Assembly (NCBI GenBank): GCA_020348925.1
Contig: CP070758.1
Span: 4,245,003-4,309,002, forward strand
Direction of reading: 5' to 3'
Source of the DNA: Gemmatimonadota bacterium
GTDB lineage: Bacteria > JBHIER01 > G020348925
DNA: 64,000 nt
Under the pieces are notes generated by a model. That model was not told the DNA's origin, ran no database searches, and worked only from the letters and a program-made list of their open reading frames with translations. The first letter of the stretch is position 1. Each line of letters begins with the position of its first letter. Positions 27,579 through 38,500 of this stretch are shown here, piece by piece. Made by a program: the position numbers and the translations under genes.

Positions 27579-27587
27579 ATTATACCA
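27579..27587 (-). promoter_or_regulatory. Extended -10 promoter of the toroid-protein gene
   Basis: The minus strand reads TGGTATAAT, a TGn-extended perfect -10. No good -35 is present, as is common for extended -10 promoters. It would give a leader of about 260 nt. Confidence 0.45.
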
Positions 27588-27630
27588 AGATTGGTTTAAA
27601 TAATTGGGAGGGTCTAACGCATTGGGAGAG

Positions 27631-27648
27631 AGAAAGAATACTCTTTCT
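27631..27648. promoter_or_regulatory. Palindrome AGAAAGA-N4-TCTTTCT
   Basis: Seven-base arms with a 4-bp spacer, centred about 60 bp upstream of the extended -10 on the minus strand. It is a possible operator. Confidence 0.3.
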
Positions 27649-27950
27649 ATTAACTAATGACAGAAAAAAAGGGGGTATTTAAAATGCAATATTTGCGTTG
27701 ATGTGCATTATTTCATTTTGCGCATACCTTTAAAAAGGGCATTGTCACGGTAAGAAAGTCCCCTACTTAGAAAAATTAAAATTTTTCGCTCAAATTTGTT
27801 TAGCCTTTGGCGTTTGTATACCTTTTGGGGTTTCCTGTTTAACCTACAGAAGGTCAATCTTCAGCAAAGAGATCTTCGTTTGTCCGGTTAATTTCTGTCA
27901 TTTTTGGTTGAAATATACTCTTGCCGTGACTTTGCAAAAGTGATTATTTT

Positions 27951-27975
27951 CTTTGATAACACTCGCTTTTGGTGG
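27951..27975. repeat. Copy of the 23384-23408 intergenic repeat
   Basis: A 25-base segment reading CTTTGATAACACTCGCTTTT followed by GGTGG, with a single mismatch to the copy near 23.4 kb. CGTGACTTTGCA, just upstream at about 27924, also matches the inverse of the 16.63-kb copy. Confidence 0.45.
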
Positions 27976-28563
27976 TTCTAATTGTAACCCCTATATATAG
28001 TATTCTATGAATCTCCTTAAGGTCACATATCAAGCATTTTTTCGGTGCATTTTCTGAGATCTGATCAGATTGCGAAATTTCCCCAGAAACATGCATTTCC
28101 TATTTCACCCGAAAAGTAATTGTTATCTTTGATATTTCACTCTTATCTTAAGTTACTCTATAATATTCCCCAAACTCCTTGAGAATACCGGCAAGATTTT
28201 CACCGTATCACTGACACGTTTTGTACAGGCGGAGTTGGGTACATCCTACTTTTTCGCCGCCCTATGCTCTTCGGAGCAATGAAGGGTATACCCGATCAGT
28301 TTGTGACCGTTTATGGATCCATTTCCGGCAGTGAAGTAGGCGGAAAGTTCTTGGGCGTGTGCATGCGATCCCTCTTTTGCTGAGGCACAACACTCGCCAC
28401 GATGAATCGTTGCACTCCAGAGACCTGCACGATGGATTGAAAAAAGAAGAGCGTGAAATGATGTATTTCTTCAGATCTTTCACCTGCTTCGATTTTCAGA
28501 TTTTCGAAGCCTCAAAAACTCCGAGAGTAGTGCTTCTTTGATGAAGATAGTATAAAGGATCGA

Positions 28564-30432
28564 TCAAAGTTTATCAAGAACCCACTCGATCTGAAGCTCC
28601 CAGAGTTTCTCCGGTGTCGGGATTCCGTTCTCCGGGTCCCAGCCCATCATCTTGTAGTACGTCCGAATGGCCTCCTTCATCTCCTTGGGATCGAGAGCCA
28701 CGCCTTTGAGAGGTCCCCGCTCGAAAGGCTGGAACATTCTCGGAGGCAGCTTATCGTCATCCGGTGTCAGCCCCTGAATCACATTGAAAGCTCTTGCCAG
28801 AGTGATCGCTCGCTCTCCGACTTTCATCCCTTCCCAGACCGACGTGCTCCAGCCCGTGGCGGCTCCGACGGCCTGCATGATCTGCTGCGGCGAGAAGGGA
28901 ATGAAGACGCACATGGGCGCTGAATCGCACAGGTTCTGCCACTGCTGGCGGTAGATGAACATGGCCACCTTGCGGGGGCTCAGGTCGGAGGCCGGCAGCG
29001 GCTCGATAATACCCAAGGGTTTGGATTGCTCGAAACGACCGCTGGGACTATCGAAGTAGGTGTCCTGAAAACCGGTGCCGTGATCGCCCCCGTGAGAAGC
29101 CACGGCATAGCCAAGCCCGGTGCCGGGCTTCAGCCTGGCCTCGTGCATGCCCATGTCGACCCCCTTGACCTGATGGGCATATTGTAAGGCCTCCGGGCCG
29201 ATCTTCTCCGCCGCGCGACGGCTTCCCTCTGCCAGCAGATCCCCAATGCCGTCCCGTTGGGCAATCCGCGCGACCGTCTCGAGCATCGCCTCGGCGTTCC
29301 CAAAGGTCAACTCCATGCCGTTCGTATCGACCTTTGTCAACAAACCGTTCTCAAAACATTCCATGGCGAAGGCGATGGTGCTTCCCATCGAAATAGTATC
29401 CAGGGAGTTGGCCTGACACAGGTGATGAGCCCGGGCAATGGCCTTGACGTCGTCGATACCGCAGTTGGCCCCCAGGGCTGCCAAGGTCTCGTATTCCGGA
29501 CCACCGTATGCCGGATCAACCGTGTAAGGCTCCCTCACCCGGACAATCTTTTTGCACCGAATGGGACAGCCGGGACACCCTTTCATGCCAATGCGGATAG
29601 TATCGCGAACGGCCTGTGCGGAGATTCTGTCCGTACCCTCGAAGATACCGTCGCGCCAGTTGCGGGTGGGCATGTTGCCTGTTTCGAGCGATTCGAGCAT
29701 GTCACTGCCGGTGCCAAAATCGTGGAGCGCCTTGGCCTGTTTTCTGAAATGTTTGGCAAGCCACCTGTTCACACCTTTGACGCCCTCGGCCTTGAACATC
29801 TTCGGTCGCTGTCTCCCTTTGACAGCCACCGCCTTCAAATTTTTCGAGCCCATGACAGCACCCATGCCGGTGCGCCCGACGGCGCCGTGGAGATCATGAA
29901 TGACGCAGGCGAATCGGACCAGGTTTTCCCCCCCCGGTCCAATCTGTGCCACACGTATGTCATCGTCATGGTGATTCTTATGAATCACGGCCTGACACTC
30001 TTTCGTCTCCAAGCCCCACAGGTGCCCCGCATCCCGCATCTCGACCTGTCCGTTTTTCACCCAGAGATACATGGGTTGTTTTGCTCTGCCTTCCACAATG
30101 ATGGCGTCGAAACCGGCTCTTTTCAACTCAGCCCCCCAGTACCAGCCGACCTCTCCCTTGCCGAAGCCTCCGGACAACGGTGACTTTGCCCCTACGACAT
30201 GGCGGGCGGCACCGGCCAGAGGCATACCGGTCAGAGGGCCTGCGGCGAAGACGAGCTTATTGTCAGGTCCCAAGGGATCCACATCGGAACGCAATTCCTC
30301 CACCAGAATCCGTCCGATAAAACCAACGCCGCCGAGATAACGCCGGTAGAATAATTCGTCCCGATTCTCGACAGAGGCGGACTCGTCCGTCAGATTGACC
30401 CGAAGTATCTTGCCGGTATATGCCCAATCCAA
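28564..30432 (-). CDS. aor: Aldehyde:ferredoxin oxidoreductase (tungsten-type)
   Basis: A 622-residue enzyme that oxidises aldehydes to carboxylic acids and reduces ferredoxin, using a tungsten or molybdenum bis-pterin cofactor and one 4Fe-4S cluster. The N-terminal domain (LDWAYTGKILRVNLTDES) and the cofactor-binding segments (SKNLKAVAVKG, HDLHGAVGRTGMGAVMG) are typical. Cluster cysteines lie in CPGCPIRC at about residue 283 and in NLCDSAPMC at about 499, the spacing seen in the family. The start is TTG 30430-30432, with AAAGGAGG seven bases upstream; the longer ATG-initiated frame to 30783 only overlaps the upstream gene. It lies 52 bp after a DUF362/ferredoxin protein, a likely redox partner. 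The enzyme class is oxygen-sensitive. Confidence 0.92.
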   Translation of the reverse strand: MDWAYTGKILRVNLTDESASVENRDELFYRRYLGGVGFIGRILVEELRSDVDPLGPDNKLVFAAGPLTGMPLAGAARHVVGAKSPLSGGFGKGEVGWYWGAELKRAGFDAIIVEGRAKQPMYLWVKNGQVEMRDAGHLWGLETKECQAVIHKNHHDDDIRVAQIGPGGENLVRFACVIHDLHGAVGRTGMGAVMGSKNLKAVAVKGRQRPKMFKAEGVKGVNRWLAKHFRKQAKALHDFGTGSDMLESLETGNMPTRNWRDGIFEGTDRISAQAVRDTIRIGMKGCPGCPIRCKKIVRVREPYTVDPAYGGPEYETLAALGANCGIDDVKAIARAHHLCQANSLDTISMGSTIAFAMECFENGLLTKVDTNGMELTFGNAEAMLETVARIAQRDGIGDLLAEGSRRAAEKIGPEALQYAHQVKGVDMGMHEARLKPGTGLGYAVASHGGDHGTGFQDTYFDSPSGRFEQSKPLGIIEPLPASDLSPRKVAMFIYRQQWQNLCDSAPMCVFIPFSPQQIMQAVGAATGWSTSVWEGMKVGERAITLARAFNVIQGLTPDDDKLPPRMFQPFERGPLKGVALDPKEMKEAIRTYYKMMGWDPENGIPTPEKLWELQIEWVLDKL

Positions 30433-30484
30433 GATGGAACCTCCTTTCGATAAAAAACATGAAAAGTTGGACGCACCATGTATC

Positions 30485-31627
30485 TCATTCTTCGCTCGCA
30501 CAGTGTGGCTCCGGCGCACGATCCAATGGCACCAAGGTATAATCCCGGGAGCCGAGACCGATCCTCTCCGCATACTCGATGATGTCGTAGGGATAGATGT
30601 CAGGCCATAAGGTCTGCCATTTGTCGTCATCCTTCGGGGTTTTTTCAGACAGAGCCGAATTCGGTAGAGGTGCGTGCTCGTTGACGAGGTCGAGAGCGGC
30701 CTGGTCGATGGCCACAGGATCGTCGGAGGCCAGAATGCCCAGATCCGGAACGATGGGGGCATCGGCCCAACGGTTGCAGTCACAATCCGGAGTGATCTCG
30801 GTCAGAAAGCTCATGTAGCCGAATTTCGCCCGCGAGTGGCGGACGATTCCCAGGGCGTACTCGGCCATCTTTTCGTGCATCTCGTGCGTCGCCTCGCGGG
30901 GTGCGGTGATGGCCTCACAGGGGCAGACGTGGGTACATTCCAGACACCCCATGCATAATTCCCGCGAGAGAACGGCCGCCCCGCCCACGACCCGGATGGC
31001 GCCGGCAGGACAGTGTTCGACGCACTCGCCGCATGCGCTGCAGCGCTCGGGGTCAACCTGGGGGAGATCCTTGCAGTGCATCTCCTGCTTGCCTCTGCGG
31101 CTGGCGCAGCCCATGGCGACATTCTTGATCGTGCCGCCGAACCCGTGGGAGATATGGCCCTTGAAGTGGGTCGCAACAATGACGGCGTTTGAGTAGTAGA
31201 TATCCGATGCGATGTGGATCGTATCGAAATAATTGAAGTCGACCGGAACGTCGACGGTACTGTGGCCCAACAGGCCATCGGCCACCAGAATGGGCGCACC
31301 GACGACAGGGTAAGCGAAGCCATTGGTGATGGCCGTGTTGAGATGGTCGACCGCGTTCGTTCGTGTGCGGATATAGAGCGTCCCGCTGTCAGTCAGGTAC
31401 GGTTTCCCGCCGAGCTCTTTGATTCTATCCACTATTTGGCGAATGAACAGGGGACGGATGAAGGCCGTGTTGCCCTGCTCACCAAAATGCAGTTTCACGG
31501 CAACCAGGTCATCCGGCTGGACAAACGTGCCGAAACCGGCCCGATCGAAGAGCCAGCGGATCTTATGCAGCAGTCCTTCATCCTGTTTTCTCGATCTCAT
31601 ATCCGCAAAGTATACAGTACTTGACAT
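30485..31627 (-). CDS. DUF362 protein with two 4Fe-4S ferredoxin motifs
   Basis: A 380-residue cytoplasmic protein. The DUF362 domain occupies both ends (LVAVKLHFGEQGNTAFIRP, TDSGTLYIRTRTNAVDH, GGTIKNVAMGC, LASDDPVAIDQAALDLV). Two ferredoxin clusters are inserted in the middle (CSACGECVEHCP and CMGCLECTHVCP). It presumably carries electrons, but its partner is not proven. Because aldehyde ferredoxin oxidoreductase follows on the same strand after 52 bp, a role in taking electrons from that enzyme is a reasonable guess. AGGAGG lies five bases before the ATG. Confidence 0.88.
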   Translation of the reverse strand: MSSTVYFADMRSRKQDEGLLHKIRWLFDRAGFGTFVQPDDLVAVKLHFGEQGNTAFIRPLFIRQIVDRIKELGGKPYLTDSGTLYIRTRTNAVDHLNTAITNGFAYPVVGAPILVADGLLGHSTVDVPVDFNYFDTIHIASDIYYSNAVIVATHFKGHISHGFGGTIKNVAMGCASRRGKQEMHCKDLPQVDPERCSACGECVEHCPAGAIRVVGGAAVLSRELCMGCLECTHVCPCEAITAPREATHEMHEKMAEYALGIVRHSRAKFGYMSFLTEITPDCDCNRWADAPIVPDLGILASDDPVAIDQAALDLVNEHAPLPNSALSEKTPKDDDKWQTLWPDIYPYDIIEYAERIGLGSRDYTLVPLDRAPEPHCASEE

Positions 31628-32253
31628 GTTTGCCTCCTGTCATGTGCTCGTCTCATCCCAAATACGCTACAACCATGCGTCCACCTCAACGCTATGGTCG
31701 TATGACATCTTCTCCCAATTACCAGTCTCGTGTCAGGAATTTCTGACCGGAAGGGTTGCAAATGCAATGCGAAAACAGCCCTATTTTTATACTTTTTAAT
31801 ATAACGCTTCCGAATCCAAATTGCAAGTTCAGCCACCATAATCAATTATAAGTAAGCAGCTTGCATCAACAGAGCGGCTGCCGTCACGGCTCGGGGAGAG
31901 ACGAAAGCTGTGAACATGGAGCGGTTCGGTAGCATCGTACCGGGATTCACATCTTTCCTTTTCTGATAGAACATTTTGCCGACCTGTGATTGCGAGCTTG
32001 GTTATACAAGCTTTTGTATTTTAATGAGAAAGGGATTCTCCTTGGGGGTAATCCCTGAACGCGGGAGCGTGCCTTGCAAGTCGGGACGGCCACTCATGTT
32101 GTGGCAATTGTTCATGTCAGAGATCGCTCAGGACTCGCCCGTGTACTGTTCAAGGTCAGGAAATCACAGAGACTACTCTTTGGGAAGGATCTCACACGGA
32201 ACACATGCGTCTAAAAGGTAACATTGCTTTTTCGAAGACCGAGAAAAAAGGAC
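31628..32253. other. Gap of about 625 bp upstream of the candidate ncRNA
   Basis: No supported gene. Short frames at 31976-32221 and elsewhere show no family resemblance and lack ribosome sites. The first 200 bp should contain the promoter of the minus-strand DUF362 gene, but I could not assign clear hexamers. Confidence 0.45.
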
Positions 32254-32282
32254 TTGACAAATATAATGGAACTCTTTAATTT
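32254..32282 (+). promoter_or_regulatory. Promoter of the candidate ncRNA
   Basis: TTGACA (32254-32259), 17 bp, TAATTT (32277-32282). No coding frame follows before the terminators. A perfect TATAAT also occurs at 32262-32267, inside the spacer, so the exact start is uncertain. Confidence 0.55.
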
Positions 32283-32289
32283 GTAAATG

Positions 32290-32472
32290 TGTTGTATTGA
32301 AGGAATCCAAATTATACGTTGAAAAGGAGGCTGGTGCCTATATCCGTTCGTTAAGGGAGTTGGTTGCTACGTAAAAGAGGTCGGAATTGACCTCTCAAGC
32401 AAGAATAAACGTCAGGTAGTTCAGTGAGCAACCAAGGCCTTTGAACGAACGATGGGTGTACAGCCTTTTTAT
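32290..32472 (+). ncRNA. Rod-shaped structured RNA candidate (6S- or SRP-like), family not identified
   Basis: The segment after the promoter is non-coding and folds into a long rod. Paired blocks, 5' to 3', are: GGCTG 32329-32333 with CAGCC 32461-32465; CCTAT 32337-32341 with ATGGG 32452-32456 (one GU pair); CGTTCGTT 32345-32352 with AACGAACG 32444-32451; AAGG 32353-32356 with CCTT 32438-32441; TTGGTTGCT 32360-32368 with AGCAACCAA 32427-32435. An apical hairpin AGAGGTC/GACCTCT sits at 32376-32395. A T run directly follows the outer stem. The size (about 140-180 nt) and shape suit 6S RNA. GTCAGGT...GAGCAACCAAGGC also recalls part of the SRP RNA consensus, but the GGAA apical loop is missing. 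Confidence 0.55.
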
Positions 32473-32486
32473 CATATTATCTTATC

Positions 32487-32519
32487 AAAGGCCAGGTTGC
32501 CCAAATCTGGCCTTTTTTT
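32487..32519 (+). terminator. Intrinsic terminator between the candidate ncRNA and sprA
   Basis: AAAGGCCAG pairs with CTGGCCTTT across an 11-base loop, and seven Ts follow. It is a strong rho-independent terminator in the plus direction, so sprA probably needs its own promoter. Confidence 0.8.
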
Positions 32520-32574
32520 GTGCAGGCCTTGAGGACGCAATCGAACGTAAACCGTACGTCTATCGCTGAAATCC

Positions 32575-35500
32575 ATGGAAAGATACGGCGACATTCCGGT
32601 TGAGTCGGACAAGACCACGGTTTCTTTGTGGATCCCCCCGAAGGAGCTTTTTCTTGTTCTTCTCCTCTCTTTTTTCTCACTGGTCTCTTCATCCTCGTGG
32701 GGAAGTATTACTGTTCCTCCCCTCAATGGAGTGGCAGACCGTGCCGTGAGCCTCTGGGACACGGCTCCCCTGAAACCTTTGAGCATAGCCTATCCTTCAG
32801 TTCCGGCCTTAATTGTGAATACCAAGGGGTTCACAAGGGATATCTCGGTTGACCCGGAAAAGAGGATTATTACCTTAAAGGAGACGGTGCATGGTCTCGA
32901 GTTGAAAAGACCCCTCATTTTCGAATTGAACACATTCGTCAAAGTAAAATCCTTGGAGGCGTTACCCAGGTTGCTGCGGGAGGAGCGCCGGAAAGCCCTG
33001 ACCGAGGAGCAGGCCGCCGGGACGAAGAGGGCTGGTATCAATATCGACATCCCGGTAAAATTTCCAAAGGCGTTATCTCGCATTATCGGTGAGGGGGGCG
33101 GTCTCAAAATTACGGGGTACAGGAAAATCAATTTCTCCGGGCGGAGCGAGTGGACGGAGGGGGACGTGCTCACGGCCACGCACCGCCCCTCGAAATTTCC
33201 CTCCCTCGTCATGGAACAGCGATCGCAATTCAAGATCGAAGGGACCATCGGTGAGAAGATACATGTCTATGTCGATCAGGATTCGGAGCGGATGACAGAA
33301 TTGGAGAATGCCATCCGAATCAACTACAAAGGCTCGGAGGATGAGATCGTCCAGGAGATCCAGGCGGGCAATACGTCCCTGTCCCTGCCCGGTACACAAT
33401 TCGTCAGTTTCAGCCAGCAGAACAAAGGGCTCTTCGGGATCAAGGCCTCGGCCAAAATCGGTCCGGTCGATCTCGTGGCCATCGCCAGCCAGGATAAGGG
33501 AGCGGGACAAAGAAAGTCCTTCCAGGCCGGGGCCGAGAGCTCGGCCGATAAAATTCCGGACTATCGCTACGATACAAGCCGCTATTTTTTTCTGGATGCG
33601 ATGTATGTGAAGAACTACTACGAGAACTACACCCAGGATTGGAAACACATTGCTGCTAACGAAAGAATCGACAGCCTCGAGGTCTTCATCGATGACAACA
33701 TAAACAACGACCTGGAGGGAAGGGGCAAGCTTGCCGACGCTGTTGTGAATCCACAATCTGATGACACGACGACATTCGACGACATAGGGGACGATGAAAA
33801 CCATCATGGATACTTCGACCTTTTGGACCCCGACGAATACTTTGTGCAGAAGGATCTGGGCTACATTCGGCTCAATTCGACCATAACCGGGGAAAAGACC
33901 TTGGCTGTGAGATACAAACTGGTGAACAGTACAACCTGGGTCGGCACGGCACCGAGCGATACGAGCAGCGACTTGCTATTGAAGTTGATCAGACCGGGGA
34001 GTCCACGGCCCAGCCATGATACCTGGGATCTCTCATGGAAGAACGTTTACTCCCTGGGAAGAATATCCGAGGACGGTTTGGACATAAAAATTTACTTCGA
34101 CACAGCCGGCGAGGAGGATGACGACTCACAGGGCGGTGACAAATACGTGACCATCATGGGACTCGATAAGTACAACAATGCAAATCCCGGCACACAGCTA
34201 CCGGACAATCTGTTTGACGCGTTCGACAGATCTCTCGTCAATTATGAACTTGGTGAGCTCCACTTTCCCCAGCAACGGCCCTTTGCTCCTGATACCGCCC
34301 TTTTTGGGATTCCTCTCAACACGCCTGTTCCGGAGATCTATGATGAGTCCAATACTACCCTTCGACAACAGGCCACTAAGTATTACATCGCCGTTGAATC
34401 GCAAACGCGGAAGACGTCTTACAGCCTGGGCATCAATATCATTGAGGGCTCGGAGGTGGTCAAGCTCAACGGGCGGGCGCTCCAGAGGAACAAGGATTAC
34501 AACATCATCTATGAGGTCGGTCAGATCACGTTTTTGACGGATGAGGCCATGGATCCCTCTGCGGATATTACGGTGGACTACGAGTATGCGCCCTTTTTCA
34601 TGCCGGAGAAAAAGACTCTGTTGGGCTTTCGAGCCGACTATTCCTTCTGGGAGGACGCGTCCTGGGGAGCGACTTTTCTGTATCGGAGTGAAAGCACCAT
34701 AGACCGCCGTATCCGCCTGGGTCAGGAGCCCTCGCGGGCCATCGTCTGGGACTCCGACATTCACCTCAATTTCGAGCCCCAGATTCTGACGGACATGGTG
34801 GATGCCCTGCCCTTCGTGCGGACCAATGCGCCGTCGGCTCTCAAAATCGACGGTGAGGTCGCCCAGAGCTTGCCCAACTCGAACACAAAGGGCGATGCCT
34901 ACGTGGACGATTTCGACGGCAGTAAGAATACGACGAGCTTGGGAGTCATGAGGGGCCACTGGACTCTGGCCAGCCCACCGAGTTCCGATGATCCTGTCAG
35001 GGGTCAATACTCGATCTGGAGTCGTTGGCAGTCCTTTTACTGGTACAATCCTTACACACAGGTGAGTGTAACGGATATCTGGCCTGAAAAAGAGGTCCTC
35101 GGCCGGGAGAACAAGACCCACGTGCTGACCCTCGAGTTCACACCCAAATCAGATCCCATCTATAACCCAAATCCGGCCAACTCCTGGGCCGGAGTGATGC
35201 GGGCGCTCTCTCAGGGGAACTACAATCAGTCGCTCAACAAGTACCTCGAAGTCTGGGTGCAGGGATCCAGCGGCCAAGTGAACATCGATCTCGGTCTCAT
35301 CAGCGAGGACGTCATTCCCAACGGCAAGCTCGATTCCGAGGATATTGGTGCGGATACTGGAGTGGGAGATGGAATCCTGGACAAAGATCCCGACGAAGAT
35401 GTAGGAATGGACGGTATGGCCGACGGCGACCCAAGAGCCGTTGCTGCCGGGGGAGATTTCTGGGATATTGACAGTATCGGCTCGAAACAGGCTTGGGAAC

Positions 35501-38500
35501 CATACAGTAACGATAACTGGAACTACAACAACAAGAATATTTACACGCAAATTAACGGTACCGAGGGAAACCGGGACGATTACGACAGGGCACAACGGCC
35601 GGACACCGAGGACATTAACGGGAAATCGTTGCTGGAAACAGAGAACGCCTTCTTCAGATATTCCTTTTCTCTGGAAGAGGACAGTCCGGATACGGTTTAC
35701 GTGGCCGGCGGTGATCCGAATGTCCCATGGAGAACGAGATGGCGCCTCTACCGCATTCCGCTGGCCCAGGCATCCGATACGGTCGGAGCGGCGGATATGG
35801 AACAAATTCGGTTTGCCCGGATCTGGATCACCGGAGTCGCGCGTCCCACAACAATAAGTCTGGCCGCCATCGACATCGTCGGCAACGACTGGTTGGAGGA
35901 TGGGATCGAGCCCGCCGCCCTTGTCTCCATCGATGAAACCTTCTCCGTGGCCGTGAAGAATACACACGATAATCCTGAGCCCGACTACATACCACCGCCC
36001 GGTGTCGAGGGTGTCAAAGACGCGGTCACCGGACTCAGGCAGATGGAGCAGTCGCTGGTGTTGATGTTTGAGAACCTCGCACCAGGCCATTCCGGCTCGG
36101 CGAGTCAGGACTACTCCACCCAGGCGAAAGATTTTACCCAATATCGAACGCTCCGCATGTACGTTCATGGCAATCTCCGCAGTTCCGCGGGGGTCGACAT
36201 AGGGGTGGCTGAATTCTTCTTCCGGTTCGGGGCCGATGCCAAGAACTACTATGAGTATCACACCATGATCTACCCCGGCTGGGATCCGCGCAATGAGGTC
36301 AACATCGAATTTGATGATCTGACGAACCTCAAGTACCAGAAGCTGGAATCCGGCAATACCGAGGGAGATACGACGGACGGTCACTTCACCGTCATGGGAA
36401 AGCCCTCTCTTTCCGCCATAAAAAAGCTTACTGCCGGTGTGAAGAGCGTCTCGTTCCATCCGGTTCAAAAGGGGATCGGCACACCCAGGAGGGAGGAGAC
36501 CATCTCCGGTGAAGTGTGGATCGATGAGCTGCGGCTGTCCAATGCGAGGGACGATCCGGGACTGGCCAGTAGGCTGACAGTGAATGCAACCCTGGCCGAT
36601 TTGGGCGGAGTTACGTTCAATATGAGCAGAACGGACGCCGAGTTCCAATCCTTAGGAGCTGGCTCTCGCTCCGACGCCCAAAAGACTGCCAAATCGGACG
36701 AGAGTATCCAGGGAAATCTCAACGCGGACAAGTTTCTGCCTGAGAAGTGGGGGATTTCTCTGCCCGTTTCAGGAAGCTACAGTAAGACGACGCAGTTGCC
36801 GAAGTTACAAAAGGGTTCCGATGTGAACCTGACCAGCGACGAACAGTGGAGGCAGCGAACCGAAAATATCAGTAAAAGTGGTCGAATCAGCTTCAGCAAG
36901 ACGAAGCCGTCGTCTTTCTGGCTGTTGGGATTAACCCTCGATCGAATGAAAGTTTCAGCTTCGGGTTCGGAGAAAGAGGGGCGTTCGACGACCAATCCCT
37001 ACAGCCTGACCCGACAGTTGAGTGGCTCTTTCTCTTATAACTTACAGTCGAAGAAAGATCTGTCGCTCTCCCCCTTGGCTTGGACCGCCTCCAAGTTTGT
37101 GCCGAAGTTCATCTCGGAGACAAAAATAACCCTCATACCATCAAACATAAGTTTTGACACGAGTATCAACCAGACGCGGACCCAGAAAGTGGACCGTCAT
37201 GACATACTCACGTCAAATTTTTCGCGGAAGACGACACAAAAAGTGAACAGCAGCATGAATCCCTTCGGTTCGGTATCGGCCAATTATTCCTTTAACAGGG
37301 GCTTTGACAGCCAGAGAGCTCAGGTGATGAGACTGAGATTTGGTCGGGAGACGGACCGAACGCAATCGCTCTCTCTAACCTATAAACCGCCGTTTCTCAA
37401 GTGGTTGGGTCCAAACTACTCTTACCGGATCAACTATCACGAAAAGGAGAATACGAAAGTAAAACCGCAGGAGATAGATACAACTTCTACTTCTACGAGA
37501 GAGTTTGGACTGGACGCCGACAACAGTATCAGCCACTCGATTGGGGCCAGCCTGAATGTCTCGCAGTTTTTAACCTCTCTGGGCGCGCCGAAGAAGGATG
37601 AGAAAATCGGACTTCTTTCGTACAAGAGAGTACTCGGAACATTGAAGTATGTCACCGATCGTTTTCAGAGTGTCTCCGCGTCCTTTCAGAAGGATCGGAG
37701 ATCGAACTGGTTCAGCTTGCTGGGACGCCCCACCTTGGACTATCAGTTCGGATTCAGTAGTGAACCTGGCATTGGGTCAGATCCCAATTTGACCGGCCAG
37801 ACCCACACCAGCTCTTCAGGTCAGGGCTGGAGCGCCAAATCGGGCTTGAATCTCATGGCCGGAGTGAACGTAAGCACCAGCATCTCCTCTGACAATAAAT
37901 CGACGGTCTCCTCAACCGGACGGTCGGATTCCCGGACGATGACGTTTCCCCAAGTCAGTACACGATGGGGAGACTTTGGTAAGCTCTATCTCATCAGGAA
38001 CCTTGTCCAGAGTTCGAGCCTCGATTTCAGCTATACCGAGAAAAAAACCGAGGAGGGCACGGACAATTTCAAGGTGCTCCGCTCCGAGTCGGTCAACAAG
38101 AATTTTTCGCCGCTTTTCTCCTGGTCCGCCACGTGGGCCAAGAACCTGAGCTCCACCCTGACGAGCAATCGAACGGAGACGGTCAACACCGATCATCAAC
38201 GAGATACGGAAACGGTCCAGACGAACTCGTCCCTGCGGGCCTCGTTCAAATACAGCTTCAGTGCACCGCAAGGGATTACACTCCCGCTCTTCGGAAAAGT
38301 GAAATTTCAGAGTAATTTGAACGTGAATCTCGATTTCAAACTCGATAACACGAAAAACATAACAAAGAATGCGGCCAACCCGGTCACAAAGGATGATCAA
38401 ACACGATCCATCTCTCTGGGCGGAAGCTACACCTTCAGCAAGAAAGTGAAGGGCGGGCTGAAGGTCGAAATAAGTGATCGGCACGACCGCAAGACAGACA

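Larger units (their letters stand above)
27313..28563. other. 1.25-kb AT-rich gap
   Basis: No gene is supported. On the minus strand it carries the leader of the toroid-protein gene, with an extended -10 promoter (27579-27587) and two Shine-Dalgarno/ATG pairs of leader ORFs near 27444 and 27500. A palindrome lies at 27631-27648 and a repeat fragment at 27951-27975. Between 28264 and 28450 a short plus-strand frame is interrupted by TGA and could be a gene remnant, but I cannot identify it. Confidence 0.5.

Noticed and set aside
30433-30783. N-terminal extension of the aldehyde ferredoxin oxidoreductase
   Set aside because: The extra 117 codons overlap the upstream DUF362 gene in another frame and read as low-quality Ser/Arg-rich sequence. 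The TTG at 30430-30432 has a perfect ribosome site.
35149-36648. 499-codon minus-strand frame inside sprA
   Set aside because: A long open antisense frame caused by codon bias; sprA is clearly the real gene.
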